Source: JAKSPM01 sp964450645
Lineage (GTDB): Bacteria; Bacillota; Clostridia; Oscillospirales; Oscillospiraceae
Assembly (NCBI GenBank): GCA_964450645.1
Contig: CAYVEB010000002.1
Location: 62,001-126,000, forward strand
Length of the DNA stretch: 64,000 bases
Reading direction: 5' to 3'
A model generated the notes under the pieces. That model searched no databases, was not told where the DNA came from, and saw only the letters and a program-made list of their open reading frames with translations. Made by a program: the position numbers and the translations under genes. Below are positions 42,094 through 50,622 of the stretch, in pieces (the first letter of the stretch is position 1; each line of letters opens with the position of its first letter).

Positions 42094-43149
42094 CTATCCA
42101 TTTTCAATCACCCGGCAGACCGCGTCCGCGAAGCAGCGCGCGGCAACCAGTGCCTGCGAGAGCGTATTTCCACTGGCTCCCACCTCCACCAGCATCGAAC
42201 AGGGCGCCTGATTTTGGTTGTAGCTGATCCGGCGCAGCACAAGATCGCGGCACAAATCCGGCCAGTCGCGTTCCAGCACCGCCTGCGTTTTCAGCGCGCA
42301 GGACAGATTGCCCTGCCAGTTGGGATGATCCTGGCCGTTCTCATCGGTTCCCATCACCAGCATCACCTGGGCGCTGTCCTGTCCGTCGATCTCCACCACG
42401 TTTCCACCCGGCTGGCCATCGGCCCCCTCGTAGGCGTCACGATGGACGTCCAGCACCATCTGTATGGAGGGGTACCGCTCCAGATATCCGCGGATCGTCT
42501 GGGCCATGCGGTCATAGGCGTCGTCGTAGCCCGCCGCGTCGTTAATCGACTGATCGTGGATCACCGGAATGCCGTTTTCCTCGAACACCCGCGCCATCTC
42601 CGTCCCAACCCGGACGACATTGTACTCCGTGTCGGACGTGTGGTAGTCGCTGGCGCCATCGTAGCTCTCCCCCGCATCCGGGGTGTAAGACTCGCTGGCA
42701 TGGGTATGGACAATCAAAATTTTGGGGCCATCCCCGGAAAAATCGCCCGCGAGCGGGCGATTGAGCAGATCTACCTTGTCCACTGTATAAGAACAGGTGC
42801 TGGCAATCTGGATCCTGTCCGAATCCGCCTGCGTGAAGGAAAGCGGAGCCGCCGGCTCCGTGGGTTCCGATTCCGCGGGTTGTTCGGAAGGTTCCGGTTC
42901 CGTCTGCACTTCCGGCGGCTGCGTCGCCGCTTGGCGGACTGTCACCACGCCCGGCTGCGGCTCTGCGGCAGAATAGGACGCGCCGAACTCCAGATACAGC
43001 ATGGCCTGCGCCACCATCGGCTGATTGCGCAGGCGGGACAAGAATTGCAGCGCCGGGCCGGTCAGCGCCGGTTCCGTGGCCGCGCGCAGCACGATCGCTG
43101 CCGTCAAAAGCCACCGGTTGAACCGGGCAAAGGAATGTCTTGTGTGCAT
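42094..43149 (-). CDS. spoIIP: Stage II sporulation protein P
   Basis: 351 residues. A membrane anchor near the start (RWLLTAAIVLRAATEPALTG) precedes a Pro/Glu/Thr-rich linker (QTEPEPSEQPAESEPTEPAA) and the SpoIIP domain with ILIVHTHASESYTPDAGESY, YNVVRVGTEMARVFEENGIP, MVLDVHRDAYEGADGQPGGN, and CSMLVEVGASGNTLSQALVA. SpoIIP is an amidase/endopeptidase that works with SpoIID and SpoIIM in engulfment. The His/Glu ligands are present in the HTHASE and VEVGASGNT segments. Neighbouring spoIIM/D are absent. It starts after GGAGGG. Confidence 0.93.
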   Translation of the reverse strand: MHTRHSFARFNRWLLTAAIVLRAATEPALTGPALQFLSRLRNQPMVAQAMLYLEFGASYSAAEPQPGVVTVRQAATQPPEVQTEPEPSEQPAESEPTEPAAPLSFTQADSDRIQIASTCSYTVDKVDLLNRPLAGDFSGDGPKILIVHTHASESYTPDAGESYDGASDYHTSDTEYNVVRVGTEMARVFEENGIPVIHDQSINDAAGYDDAYDRMAQTIRGYLERYPSIQMVLDVHRDAYEGADGQPGGNVVEIDGQDSAQVMLVMGTDENGQDHPNWQGNLSCALKTQAVLERDWPDLCRDLVLRRISYNQNQAPCSMLVEVGASGNTLSQALVAARCFADAVCRVIENG

Positions 43150-43200
43150 AGCAAATCCCTCCTTACCGGCAGTTTATGCCGCGGGCGGGCAGGAAAGACC

Positions 43201-43244
43201 TTAAAAATTATCCGGCGCTCCAACACTCGGAACACCGGATAATT
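43201..43244 (-). terminator. Terminator after the MBL-fold gene
   Basis: AATTATCCGG (43206-43215) pairs with CCGGATAATT (43235-43244); on the minus strand the stem is followed by TTTAA. It separates the trk operon from spoIIP. Confidence 0.75.
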
Positions 43245-43248
43245 ATAC

Positions 43249-43899
43249 TTATTCAGGCTTGTACCGCAAAATTGCCGTCTGCGGTTCGATTCCCGGGTGC
43301 AAAAGCAATGTGTTGTCCGCATAATAAATCACATTGTCCATCCCCCGCGTGAACTCCTCCAAGGTCCCCAACACGTCAAGGCCCATTTTCTCCCCACGGT
43401 AGTGCATTGGGAGGACGACCTTCGGCGAAATAGCCCGCACAAGGGCTTGGGCCTGCCGGGCGTCGATGGTGTAATATCCGCCGACAGGAATCATCGCGGC
43501 GTCCAAGCCGGACAGCGCGGCAGCCTGCTCCGAAGTCAGCTCGCAGCCCAGATCCCCAAAGTGGGCGATCCGCATTCCGCCAACCTCGAACAGATGAATG
43601 GTGTTCTGCCCGCGCTTTTCCCCCTGCGCATCGTCATGAAACGTGGCAATCCGCGTGACGGAAAACGGGGATGGGGCGGACGCGCCGACGATCCGCACCG
43701 CGGCGCAATAGTTGTGGTCGTCATGGCCATGGCTGCACAAAACCTGGTTCGCCCGCAAACGCAGCGGTGCCAGCCCCGCCACAGAGCCGTCCTTATACGG
43801 GTCAATTACAATCGAATAGTCTTCATATGTCAATTGAAAACAGGCATGTCCCCTCCAGGTGATCTGCACCGCAGGGACGTGGGGAACTTTTTTCTCCAT
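43249..43899 (-). CDS. MBL-fold hydrolase (UlaG-like)
   Basis: 216 residues: ITWRGHACFQLTYEDYSIVI, the metal motif CSHGHDDHNYCAAVR, IAHFGDLGCELTSEQAAALS, MIPVGGYYTIDARQAQALVR and VVLPMHYRGEKMGLDVLGTL. It belongs to the COG2220-type group of metal hydrolases, whose substrates vary and cannot be read here. Start after GAGGTGTAG, 18 bases downstream of trkH, so it is probably co-transcribed with trkA-trkH; a functional link to potassium uptake is not known. Confidence 0.87.
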   Translation of the reverse strand: MEKKVPHVPAVQITWRGHACFQLTYEDYSIVIDPYKDGSVAGLAPLRLRANQVLCSHGHDDHNYCAAVRIVGASAPSPFSVTRIATFHDDAQGEKRGQNTIHLFEVGGMRIAHFGDLGCELTSEQAAALSGLDAAMIPVGGYYTIDARQAQALVRAISPKVVLPMHYRGEKMGLDVLGTLEEFTRGMDNVIYYADNTLLLHPGIEPQTAILRYKPE

Positions 43900-43917
43900 A
43901 ACTACACCTCAATTTCA

Positions 43918-45360
43918 TTAAAATTTGCGCCAAGTGTCCTTGGAAAACAGTATCAGCAGCGGGAACAGCTCCAGGCGGCCCGCCAGCATGTCAAACGTCA
44001 GCACCAGCTTCGCGCCGCCGGTATATACGGCAAAATTCTTTGTCGGTCCCACAACCGACAAGCCTGGGCCGATGTTATTCAGCGTGGCGGCCACCGCCGT
44101 AAAGTTCGACGTAAAATCCAGCCCGTCAAAGGAAATCAGCAGCAGCGACCCGGCAAAAACCAACATATAGGCCACAAAAAACGCGTTGACCGACCGGTTG
44201 ACCTCATGGGAAATAGGTTTTCCATCCATGCTGACTTTTGCCACGGTCTGCGGATGGTGGAGCAGCTTCAGCTCCTTGCCCATCGATTTGCACAAGATGA
44301 TGCACCTGGACACCTTGATCCCGCCGCCTGTACTGCCGGCGCAGGCGCCGATAAACATCAGCAGCACCAAAATAGTCTTGGACGTCTGCGGCCAAAGATC
44401 AAAGTCCACCGTGGAAAAGCCCGTCGTCGTGATGATCGAGCCAACCTGGAATGCAGCATGTTGAAACGCCTGTCCAATCCCCTGGTACATCATCCGCACA
44501 TCCATGGTGATCACAAGGATCGACGCCGCAATGATCAGCAGATACCACCGCACCTCCTGCATGGAAAACGCGCGCCGGAAGTTGCGGAGCATCAGAAAAA
44601 AGTAAAAGTTAAAGTTGATGCCAAACAGGATCATAAATACCGTAATGACGCCCTGCAGATACGGCGAGTAGCTTGCAACACTGTCGTTCCGAATACCGAA
44701 GCCGCCGGTGCCGGCCGTGCCAAAGGAAAGCGTCACCGCGTCGAACACCGGCATCCGCCCGACCAACAGCAGAATAATTTCCAGCGCCGTCAGGAAAATA
44801 TAGATGCCGTAGAGGATCTTCGCAGTAGACTGCACCTTTGGCGCGAGCTTCTCCACCTGTGGGCCGGGGCTTTCCGCCTTCATCAAATTCACACGCGAAC
44901 CCCCGGCCAGCGGCAGCAGCGTCAGCAGAAACACAATCACGCCCATGCCGCCGATCCAGTGGGTGAAGCTGCGCCAGAACAAGATCCCCCTTGGCACCGA
45001 CTCCACATCATACAAGATGCTCGCGCCGGTCGTCGTAAAGCCGGAAACCGTCTCAAACAGCGCGTCGATGGGATTGGTGATGACACCGGAGAACAAAAAC
45101 GGCAGGGCGCCCATGATGCTGATGACGATCCAGCAAAGGGCCGTGATGATCAGTCCGTCGCGCAGATAGAGCATCTGGCCGCGCGGCTTGCGGCGCAGCG
45201 ACATGGCCAAACCCAGTACCAGGCACAGCGCGATTGTCGCGGCAATGGCCCAACCGCTGGATTCTCCATACGCCGCCGAAACGCCCAACGGCAGAACCAT
45301 CAGCGCGCCCTCGACCAGCAAAATCCTGCCCAGGATAAACATAATCATTGAGGAATTCAT
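43918..45360 (-). CDS. trkH: TrkH/KtrB-type potassium uptake protein
   Basis: 480 residues with about ten membrane spans and four pore-loop repeats, seen as TVSGFTTTGASILYDVESVP (first), FGTAGTGGFGIRNDSVASYS (second), GSIITTTGFSTVDFDLWPQ (third) and ATLNNIGPGLSVVGPTKNFA (fourth). IGACAGSTGGGIKVSRCI is the conserved helix after the third. The N-terminus opens MIMFILGRILLVEGALMVLP. It moves K+ with its TrkA partner. It starts 12 bases after the trkA stop. Confidence 0.95.
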   Translation of the reverse strand: MNSSMIMFILGRILLVEGALMVLPLGVSAAYGESSGWAIAATIALCLVLGLAMSLRRKPRGQMLYLRDGLIITALCWIVISIMGALPFLFSGVITNPIDALFETVSGFTTTGASILYDVESVPRGILFWRSFTHWIGGMGVIVFLLTLLPLAGGSRVNLMKAESPGPQVEKLAPKVQSTAKILYGIYIFLTALEIILLLVGRMPVFDAVTLSFGTAGTGGFGIRNDSVASYSPYLQGVITVFMILFGINFNFYFFLMLRNFRRAFSMQEVRWYLLIIAASILVITMDVRMMYQGIGQAFQHAAFQVGSIITTTGFSTVDFDLWPQTSKTILVLLMFIGACAGSTGGGIKVSRCIILCKSMGKELKLLHHPQTVAKVSMDGKPISHEVNRSVNAFFVAYMLVFAGSLLLISFDGLDFTSNFTAVAATLNNIGPGLSVVGPTKNFAVYTGGAKLVLTFDMLAGRLELFPLLILFSKDTWRKF

Positions 45361-45372
45361 ACACAGCCTCCG

Positions 45373-46731
45373 TCACCGCACAAGGATATCGCGAATATCG
45401 TGCAGCCCGCGCTCCAGCGTCACCACAATTACAGTATCCCCCACCTGGATGCGGTCGCTGCCCTTGGGCACGATGATGTGGTTGCCGCGGGTGATGCAGC
45501 AAATCAGCTGGTTCGGTTTCAGCCGCAACTCAGAAAGCGGCCGGTCCGTCACCGCGGATGCTTCATTGACGGTAAATTCCAGGGCCTCCACTCGATCGTC
45601 CAGAATACGGTAGAGCGTCTTGACATTGTTGCCCGCCTGGTTTTGCAGCGCACGCACATGCTGGACAATATAATCGCACAGGAGGAACTTGGGATAGACC
45701 ACGCTGCCGATTTCCAGGCCGCTGAGAATGTCGTCGAATTCCAGGCGGTTGACCTTGGTTACCAACTTCGCGTTGCTGCGCCGCCGGGCAAACATGGCCA
45801 GCAGCACGTTCTCCTCGTCAATGTTGGTCAGGGGAACAAACGACTCTGTCAGCAGCAGGCCCGCTTCCAAAAGGAATTTTCGGTCGGTGCCGTCGCCATG
45901 CAAAACCGTGGCCTCCGGCAGCAGCTCAGCGAGAAGTTCGCAGCGCTTTTCGTTATTCTCAACAATGCGCACGCGGATATTGTGCGCGATCAGATCCTTC
46001 GCCAAGTAATAGCCGATAGTGCCGCCGCCCACGATCAGCGCGTTGCGGACGGAATGGACAGGCATCCTCAGCTTGCCAAAGAAAGGAGCCGCCTTGTCCC
46101 TGGGAACCAGAACCGTTAGCAGATCGCCGTTTTTCAGCTGAAATTCGCCGTCGGGAATCACCACGCCGGTTCCGCGCTCCACCGCGCAGAACAGCGCGTC
46201 CTGGCTCAGCTGGCCCGGAATTTCCCGCAGGCGCATGCCGTCCAATCCCTGGGACGGAGTCAGCTCAAATTTAATCAGGCGGACGCGGTCATCGGCGAAG
46301 CTGTCGATCTTGCTGGCCGCCGGAAACCGCAGCAGCCGCGAAATTTCCCGCGCCGCCGACAGCTCCGGGTTGATAATCAGCGAAATGCCAAGCTGCTTGC
46401 GCATATAGTCCAATTCGTGGCTGTAGACCGGGTTGCGCACCCGGGCGATGGCGCAGCAATGGCCGGACTTCCGGGCGAACATGCACGAGAGCAGATTTAA
46501 TTCATCCGAGCCGGTCACGGCAATAAACACATCCGCTTTCTCCACGCCGGCCTCCGTGAGTACGCCGATCGACGAGCCGTTGCCCACAATCCCCATCACA
46601 TCCAATTCTTCTTGAATTCTTTCCACTTTTTCGGGGTTGGTGTCGATCACCGTAATGCTGTGCCCCTCTTGAATCAGTTGCGCGGTCAAGGCGGAACCTG
46701 CCTTGCCACAGCCTACCAGAATGATTTCCAT
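45373..46731 (-). CDS. trkA: TrkA, potassium-channel regulatory subunit with two RCK domains
   Basis: 452 residues with two RCK repeats. Each begins with a nucleotide-binding fold: MEIILVGCGKAGSALTAQLI (1-20) and NALIVGGGTIGYYLAKDLIA (~230), each followed by a C-terminal TrkA-C part (e.g. LREIPGQLSQDALFCAVERG and LSELRLKPNQLICCITRGNH). It binds NAD(H)/ATP and gates TrkH. The ATG 46731 follows AGGAG; a long open extension upstream has no ribosome site. It is the first gene of the trkA-trkH-MBL unit. Confidence 0.95.
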   Translation of the reverse strand: MEIILVGCGKAGSALTAQLIQEGHSITVIDTNPEKVERIQEELDVMGIVGNGSSIGVLTEAGVEKADVFIAVTGSDELNLLSCMFARKSGHCCAIARVRNPVYSHELDYMRKQLGISLIINPELSAAREISRLLRFPAASKIDSFADDRVRLIKFELTPSQGLDGMRLREIPGQLSQDALFCAVERGTGVVIPDGEFQLKNGDLLTVLVPRDKAAPFFGKLRMPVHSVRNALIVGGGTIGYYLAKDLIAHNIRVRIVENNEKRCELLAELLPEATVLHGDGTDRKFLLEAGLLLTESFVPLTNIDEENVLLAMFARRRSNAKLVTKVNRLEFDDILSGLEIGSVVYPKFLLCDYIVQHVRALQNQAGNNVKTLYRILDDRVEALEFTVNEASAVTDRPLSELRLKPNQLICCITRGNHIIVPKGSDRIQVGDTVIVVTLERGLHDIRDILVR

Positions 46732-46794
46732 AAATACTCCTATTTGTATCGGCATGCGTTGTTTCCACACGATACGGCATAATATATCAAAGAT

Positions 46795-46822
46795 ATTATA
46801 GCACCTCTTGTGAAAAAGTCCA
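46795..46822 (-). promoter_or_regulatory. trkA promoter, TGGACT-16-TATAAT
   Basis: On the minus strand TATAAT (46795-46800) with TGGACT (46817-46822), spacer 16. Perfect -10, weaker -35. Confidence 0.6.
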
Positions 46823-46951
46823 TAAGGAAAATGGATTTTTAGGGGCGAAAAAATAAAAATTTGTAAAAACCGCGCGGTAGAATCTGGCAGCTGTTCCATA
46901 AATTTTTCGCGGTCCTTTTGGCAAAATGCAAGCCCCGTGTCAAATTCTTAA

Positions 46952-47117
46952 GGCAACACCGCACCATTCCGGCGGCGCAGATGCGCGGTCAGATTTTTCG
47001 TCAAACAATACAACCCGGCGACGGCTGTCCCGCCGTACCGCCTGGGAAATTTGTGCGGTTTGGTGGAAAAAGCAGATGTGCCATCAAGGCGTCAGCCATG
47101 AATTATGCGGCGGCACC
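46952..47117. repeat. Palindromic dispersed repeat, copy 2 (166 bp)
   Basis: Begins GGCAACACCGCACCATTC and ends GAATTATGCGGCGGCACC. It aligns along its whole length with copy 1, same size and strand, with shared blocks GCAGATGCGCGGTC, TTTTTCGTCAAACAATA, GGCGACGGCTGTC, GCCGTACCGC and GCAGATGTGCCATCAA. TTTTTCGTCAAAC pairs with GTTTGGTGGAAAAA and ACGGC with GCCGT, so it folds into one long hairpin. It takes up most of the 416-base gap between trkA and the flavin reductase gene. Confidence 0.85.
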
Positions 47118-47147
47118 TTAATGGCACAAGGGCATCCTCTTTCTTGA

Positions 47148-47705
47148 CTACTTGAGTTTCGCGCCGTCCCGGAACGCGTTGCCAACCTTTTCGCCAAACG
47201 TCCAATAGGCCGCCTGCACCGGGTCAAAGGCGATGGGCCGGAGCTTTGCCGGGTCAATTTTGCCCGCCTCGTTCAAAATCCGCTCCTCGGCGCTGACGTT
47301 GACGACGTCACCCACGATAATTCCGTCCTCATTGACCTTCACAAGCCTACATTCCAGCGCCATGGGAAACTCCTCAAACACCGGCGCGTCCACATACTCG
47401 CCGCGCACGGCGTGCAGCCCGGCTTTTTCCACCTTATCCGGTACATCGTTGCCCGATACAATGCCCACGTAGTCCGCCTCCGCCACATGCGCCGCGTCCG
47501 CGAAGCTGACCGTAAACGCGCCCTTGGCGACGATGTTTTTCGTAGTCTTATGCCCGGCGCTCAGGCAGAGCATCACCTGATTGGCGTCATAGATCCCGCC
47601 CCAGGCGGCGTTCATGGCGTTCGGCTTGCCCGTTTCGTCATAAGTGCCTACAATCAGCACCGGCAGGGGGTAAAACCAAGTCTGTTTCCCAAAATTTTTA
47701 CGCAT
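47148..47705 (-). CDS. Flavin reductase-like FMN-binding protein
   Basis: 185 residues, split-barrel flavin-binding fold: QTWFYPLPVLIVGTYDETGK, NAMNAAWGGIYDANQVMLCL, KTTKNIVAKGAFTVSFADAA, ADYVGIVSGNDVPDKVEKAG and ALECRLVKVNEDGIIVGDVV. Members reduce flavin or bind FMN in electron-transfer systems; the exact partner is not visible. The ATG at 47705 (MRKNFGKQTW) fits an AAGGAG site 8 bases upstream. It has a near-consensus promoter of its own. Confidence 0.88.
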   Translation of the reverse strand: MRKNFGKQTWFYPLPVLIVGTYDETGKPNAMNAAWGGIYDANQVMLCLSAGHKTTKNIVAKGAFTVSFADAAHVAEADYVGIVSGNDVPDKVEKAGLHAVRGEYVDAPVFEEFPMALECRLVKVNEDGIIVGDVVNVSAEERILNEAGKIDPAKLRPIAFDPVQAAYWTFGEKVGNAFRDGAKLK

Positions 47706-47737
47706 GAGATCCACTCCTTTATGATAATGATATTTCC

Positions 47738-47766
47738 ATTTTATTCCGAAGCGGCCCGCTTGTCAA
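47738..47766 (-). promoter_or_regulatory. Flavin reductase promoter, TTGACA-17-TAAAAT
   Basis: On the minus strand TTGACA (47761-47766) and TAAAAT (47738-47743), spacer 17. The -35 is inside a small palindrome CGCTTGTCAAGCG (47757-47769). Confidence 0.8.
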
Positions 47767-47814
47767 GCGATCCGGCCGTTCTGAGAAGAATTGAAAAACT
47801 CGCCCTGCAAGCCG

Positions 47815-47843
47815 TTGACGGCAGCCAAATTTTGGCGTATAAT
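47815..47843 (+). promoter_or_regulatory. Promoter of the broken alpha/beta hydrolase gene, TTGACG-17-TATAAT
   Basis: TTGACG (47815-47820) and TATAAT (47838-47843), spacer 17. It is still near consensus although the gene it serves is dead. Confidence 0.8.
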
Positions 47844-47879
47844 AACTGGGATATATTCGTTGGGAAAGGGGGCCGCGGT

Positions 47880-48233
47880 ATGGAGTTTTTCGCTGTGCGG
47901 ATGCGCGCGCAGCTCGATTTTTTTAACCTGTCACCATAAATTTTCTCTGAGCGCCGCGCGCAAAGAGCAAGACCAGCTCGGCAGCCTGTTGGCATCCACC
48001 CGCAAAGGGGACGTGCACATCTGCGAACATGCCTTTGACCAGTTTTCCGATGCGTGGGTCCTTCCGCGGGACGCGCGGCACGAGGGTATTCTTCTCTATT
48101 TCCATGGCGGCGGATACACCTGCGCAGCCTGAACTATGCCAAGGGATTTGGCGCGGCACTGTATGACCGGCGCGAGATTCGCGTTTTCTGCGCGGCCTAC
48201 CGCCTCGGAAGACCTGATTCGGCGCTATAACCG
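47880..48233 (+). pseudogene. Alpha/beta hydrolase (esterase-like), two frameshifts and truncated
   Basis: ATG 47880 after GAAAGGGGG gives MEFFAVRMRAQLDFFNLSP, then stop. A neighbouring frame continues KFSLSAARKEQDQLGSLLAS, VHICEHAFDQFSDAWVLPRD and GILLYFHGGGYTC, the oxyanion-hole HGGGY motif of hormone-sensitive-lipase-type esterases. A third frame resumes SLNYAKGFGAALYDRREIRV and FCAAYRLG, then ends. The Ser nucleophile region (GxSxG) and everything after are missing. So two indels and a 3' deletion have killed the gene; the promoter and ribosome site remain. Downstream sequence to 48500 shows nothing I recognise. Confidence 0.75.
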
Positions 48234-48508
48234 CGCCATTCCGGCGACCGGCGGCGTTTTGCCGCGATTGGAAAACCCGCGCCCGGAGGAACTGGAGGAC
48301 AGTCTTCTAAATTCTTTGGCAAGGTGGCGGCAAGCCGCCGGGAGCGGACGGCCCATCATCTGAGTGGGCTGCCGCCGAGGCGGGAATGGCTGCATAAAAA
48401 ACTTTTCTTTTAATTCTTTTTAGTTTTTTGAAATTGAAACAAAACCGTTTTTTTCCCGTCTGAAATATGTTAAGATAGTTACACAATCGTACAAAGGGGG
48501 CACGTGTT

Positions 48509-49933
48509 ATGCGTAAAAAATTCTGTGGATTTCTGGCAGCCGCGCTGCTGATTGGAACCGTCTTCACCGGATGCGGCAACGCTTCCGGCACAACCATTCC
48601 GGTGCAGTCGGTAAGTATGCTCATGGGTTACGGCGGCGTCGGGATGTACGACCGCTATGCGGGTCTGGTAGAAGCCGGTGAAACCGTTGACATTGAAAAG
48701 AGCGACAGTATGGAGGTAGGTGAGCTGCTCGTCAAAGCCGGCCAGGACGTCCAGGCCGGTGACGTCCTGTTTACCTACGATACCGAAACCATTTCGCTGG
48801 ATCTGGAGAAGATGACCCTGGAACTGGAACAGCTCCAGACCACCATTGACACCAAAAACAGCCAGATTAAAACCCTGGAAAAGGAAAAGGCGCAGGCTGC
48901 GTCCTCCGACCAGTTGGACTATACGCTGCAAATTCAAGAGCTGCAAATTGACGTCAAGGAGACGGAATACAACCTGAGCGCCAAGCAGCGGGAGATCGAA
49001 CACTCCCAGGAGGTTTTGGACAACGCCACTGTCACCGCGCCTGTCAGCGGTACCGTCAGCTCCATCAACACCGGAAATTCCACCGACGACTGGGGCAATC
49101 CGCTGCCGTATATTTCCATTCTTCAAGCCGGCGAGTTCCGAGTCAAGGGGATCTTCAACGAGCAAAGCGGCGCTCCCCAGGAAGGGACTCCGGTGATTAT
49201 CCGCGCGCGCACGGGCGACGCCACCTGGACCGGCACGATCACCCTCATCGACTGGGAACACCCGCAGAGCAGCGCTTCCGACAATTACTACTATGTCGAT
49301 TCCTCGTCTGGGGATGAAATGACGACCTCCAGCAATTATCCGTTTTACATTACGCTCGACAGCGATGAAAACCTGATGCTGGGCCAGCACGTCTATATCG
49401 AACCGGATCTTGGCCAGGACGAAGAACAGAGTTTCCAGCTCTTTGCCAGCTTTATCATCGACGCCGACAGCGATCCCTACGTTTGGGTTGCGAACAAGGA
49501 CGATCAGCTGGAAAAGCGTTCTGTCACCCTGGGCGCGTATGACGAAGCGACCGATCAATACGAAGTTCTGGACGGCTTGGAACTCACCGATTATATTGCC
49601 TATCCCAGCGAGGACTGCGACGAGGGCATCAGCGTGGAGTACTACAGCGAGGACTCCTTCGGCGGCGCCGGTCAAGGCTCTGATCCTGGCGCGGAGAACG
49701 GCGGCGTGGAAGACTTTGTCGGGGACGACGGTGCGGATGGCACTGTGGACGGCGACGCCACCGAAAACATTGTATGGGACGACGGCGCGGATGGCACTGT
49801 GGACGGCGACGCCACCGAAGACATTGTATGGGACGACGGCGCGGATGGCGCTGTGGACGGCTCCGACAATGACGCTTACAGCTACAGCGACGCGTTCGTC
49901 CCGGCGGAGATTGAAACGGAGGCAAACGGATGA
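48509..49933 (+). CDS. Exporter adaptor 1, HlyD/MacA-like lipoprotein with acidic tandem-repeat tail
   Basis: 474 residues. It begins MRKKFCGFLAAALLIGTVFT with a lipobox (FTGC), so it should be anchored in the outer leaflet of the membrane. A lipoyl-type half (VGELLVKAGQDVQAGDVLFT), a coiled coil (MTLELEQLQTTIDTKNSQIK) and the second lipoyl half (DNATVTAPVSGTVSSINTGN) follow, then a beta-barrel part. Near the end three 18-residue repeats (DDGADGTVDGDAT) are rich in Asp/Gly. It is the first of four genes that overlap or touch: adaptor, ATPase, adaptor, permease. In MacAB-type pumps the adaptor carries substrates to the outside; substrate unknown. Confidence 0.85.
   Translation: MRKKFCGFLAAALLIGTVFTGCGNASGTTIPVQSVSMLMGYGGVGMYDRYAGLVEAGETVDIEKSDSMEVGELLVKAGQDVQAGDVLFTYDTETISLDLEKMTLELEQLQTTIDTKNSQIKTLEKEKAQAASSDQLDYTLQIQELQIDVKETEYNLSAKQREIEHSQEVLDNATVTAPVSGTVSSINTGNSTDDWGNPLPYISILQAGEFRVKGIFNEQSGAPQEGTPVIIRARTGDATWTGTITLIDWEHPQSSASDNYYYVDSSSGDEMTTSSNYPFYITLDSDENLMLGQHVYIEPDLGQDEEQSFQLFASFIIDADSDPYVWVANKDDQLEKRSVTLGAYDEATDQYEVLDGLELTDYIAYPSEDCDEGISVEYYSEDSFGGAGQGSDPGAENGGVEDFVGDDGADGTVDGDATENIVWDDGADGTVDGDATEDIVWDDGADGAVDGSDNDAYSYSDAFVPAEIETEANG
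49709..49870 (+). repeat. Three 54-bp tandem repeats encoding an acidic 18-residue unit
   Basis: Units encode E(D/N)(F/I)V(G/W)DDGADGTVDGDAT three times in frame, with the last one slightly changed (DDGADGAVDGS). The middle and last copies are almost identical at the DNA level, suggesting recent duplication. The Asp spacing recalls calcium-binding loops, which is inference. Confidence 0.9.
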
Positions 49934-50622
49934 TCGTATCCATGCAAGGGATCTATAAGAATTACCTGCGTGGCAAAACCGAGGTCCCGGTACTCAAAGA
50001 CGTCAACCTGGAGGTGGAGCGGGGCGAGTATCTCGCCATCATGGGCCCCTCCGGTTCCGGAAAGACCACGCTGATGAACCTGATTGGCTGCTTGGACAGG
50101 CCGACCTCCGGCACCTATCTGCTCAATGGAAGCGACGTCGGCTCCCTAAAGGACGACCGTCTGGCCGATCTGCGCAACCGCTCCATCGGCTTCGTTTTCC
50201 AGAATTTCTATCTGCTGCCCAAAATGTCCGCGCTGGAAAATGTTGCGCTGCCGCTGCTGTATGCGGGCGTGGGCAGAAAGGAACGGCTGGAGCGCTCTCG
50301 CAAGGCGCTTGAGGCGGTGGATATGGCGCAGCGGCTCAACTTTCGCCCGAATCAGCTTTCCGGCGGCCAGCGCCAGCGGGTGGCCATCGCCCGCGCCATT
50401 GTCGCAAACCCGATTTTGCTCCTTGCCGACGAGCCGACCGGCGCGCTCGACACGGCCTCCGGCGAACAGGTCATGGAGCTGTTCCGCCGGATCCATCAAG
50501 CCGGCACCAGCATTATCATGATCACCCATGAACCCGCCGTCGCCCAATGCGCGCAAACAATTTATCACATTCGCGACGGCATCCTGACCTCAACAAAGGA
50601 CGGTGACGACTCCCATGCATAA
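49930..50622 (+). CDS. ABC transporter ATP-binding subunit (MacB/LolD-type)
   Basis: 230 residues with all motifs: Walker A GPSGSGKTTLMNLIG (~38-52), Q-loop FVFQNFYLLPKMSALENVAL, signature LSGGQRQRVAIARAIVANP, Walker B ILLLADEPTGALD, and H-loop ITHEPAVAQCAQ. It energises the permease encoded two genes downstream. Its start overlaps the adaptor 1 stop by 4 bases, and its end overlaps adaptor 2. Confidence 0.95.
   Translation: MIVSMQGIYKNYLRGKTEVPVLKDVNLEVERGEYLAIMGPSGSGKTTLMNLIGCLDRPTSGTYLLNGSDVGSLKDDRLADLRNRSIGFVFQNFYLLPKMSALENVALPLLYAGVGRKERLERSRKALEAVDMAQRLNFRPNQLSGGQRQRVAIARAIVANPILLLADEPTGALDTASGEQVMELFRRIHQAGTSIIMITHEPAVAQCAQTIYHIRDGILTSTKDGDDSHA

Noticed and set aside
43297..45351. 684-codon frame opposite trkH
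   Set aside because: Antisense to TrkH with clear pore repeats; the composition (Gln/Arg/His-rich) is typical of a reverse-complement frame.
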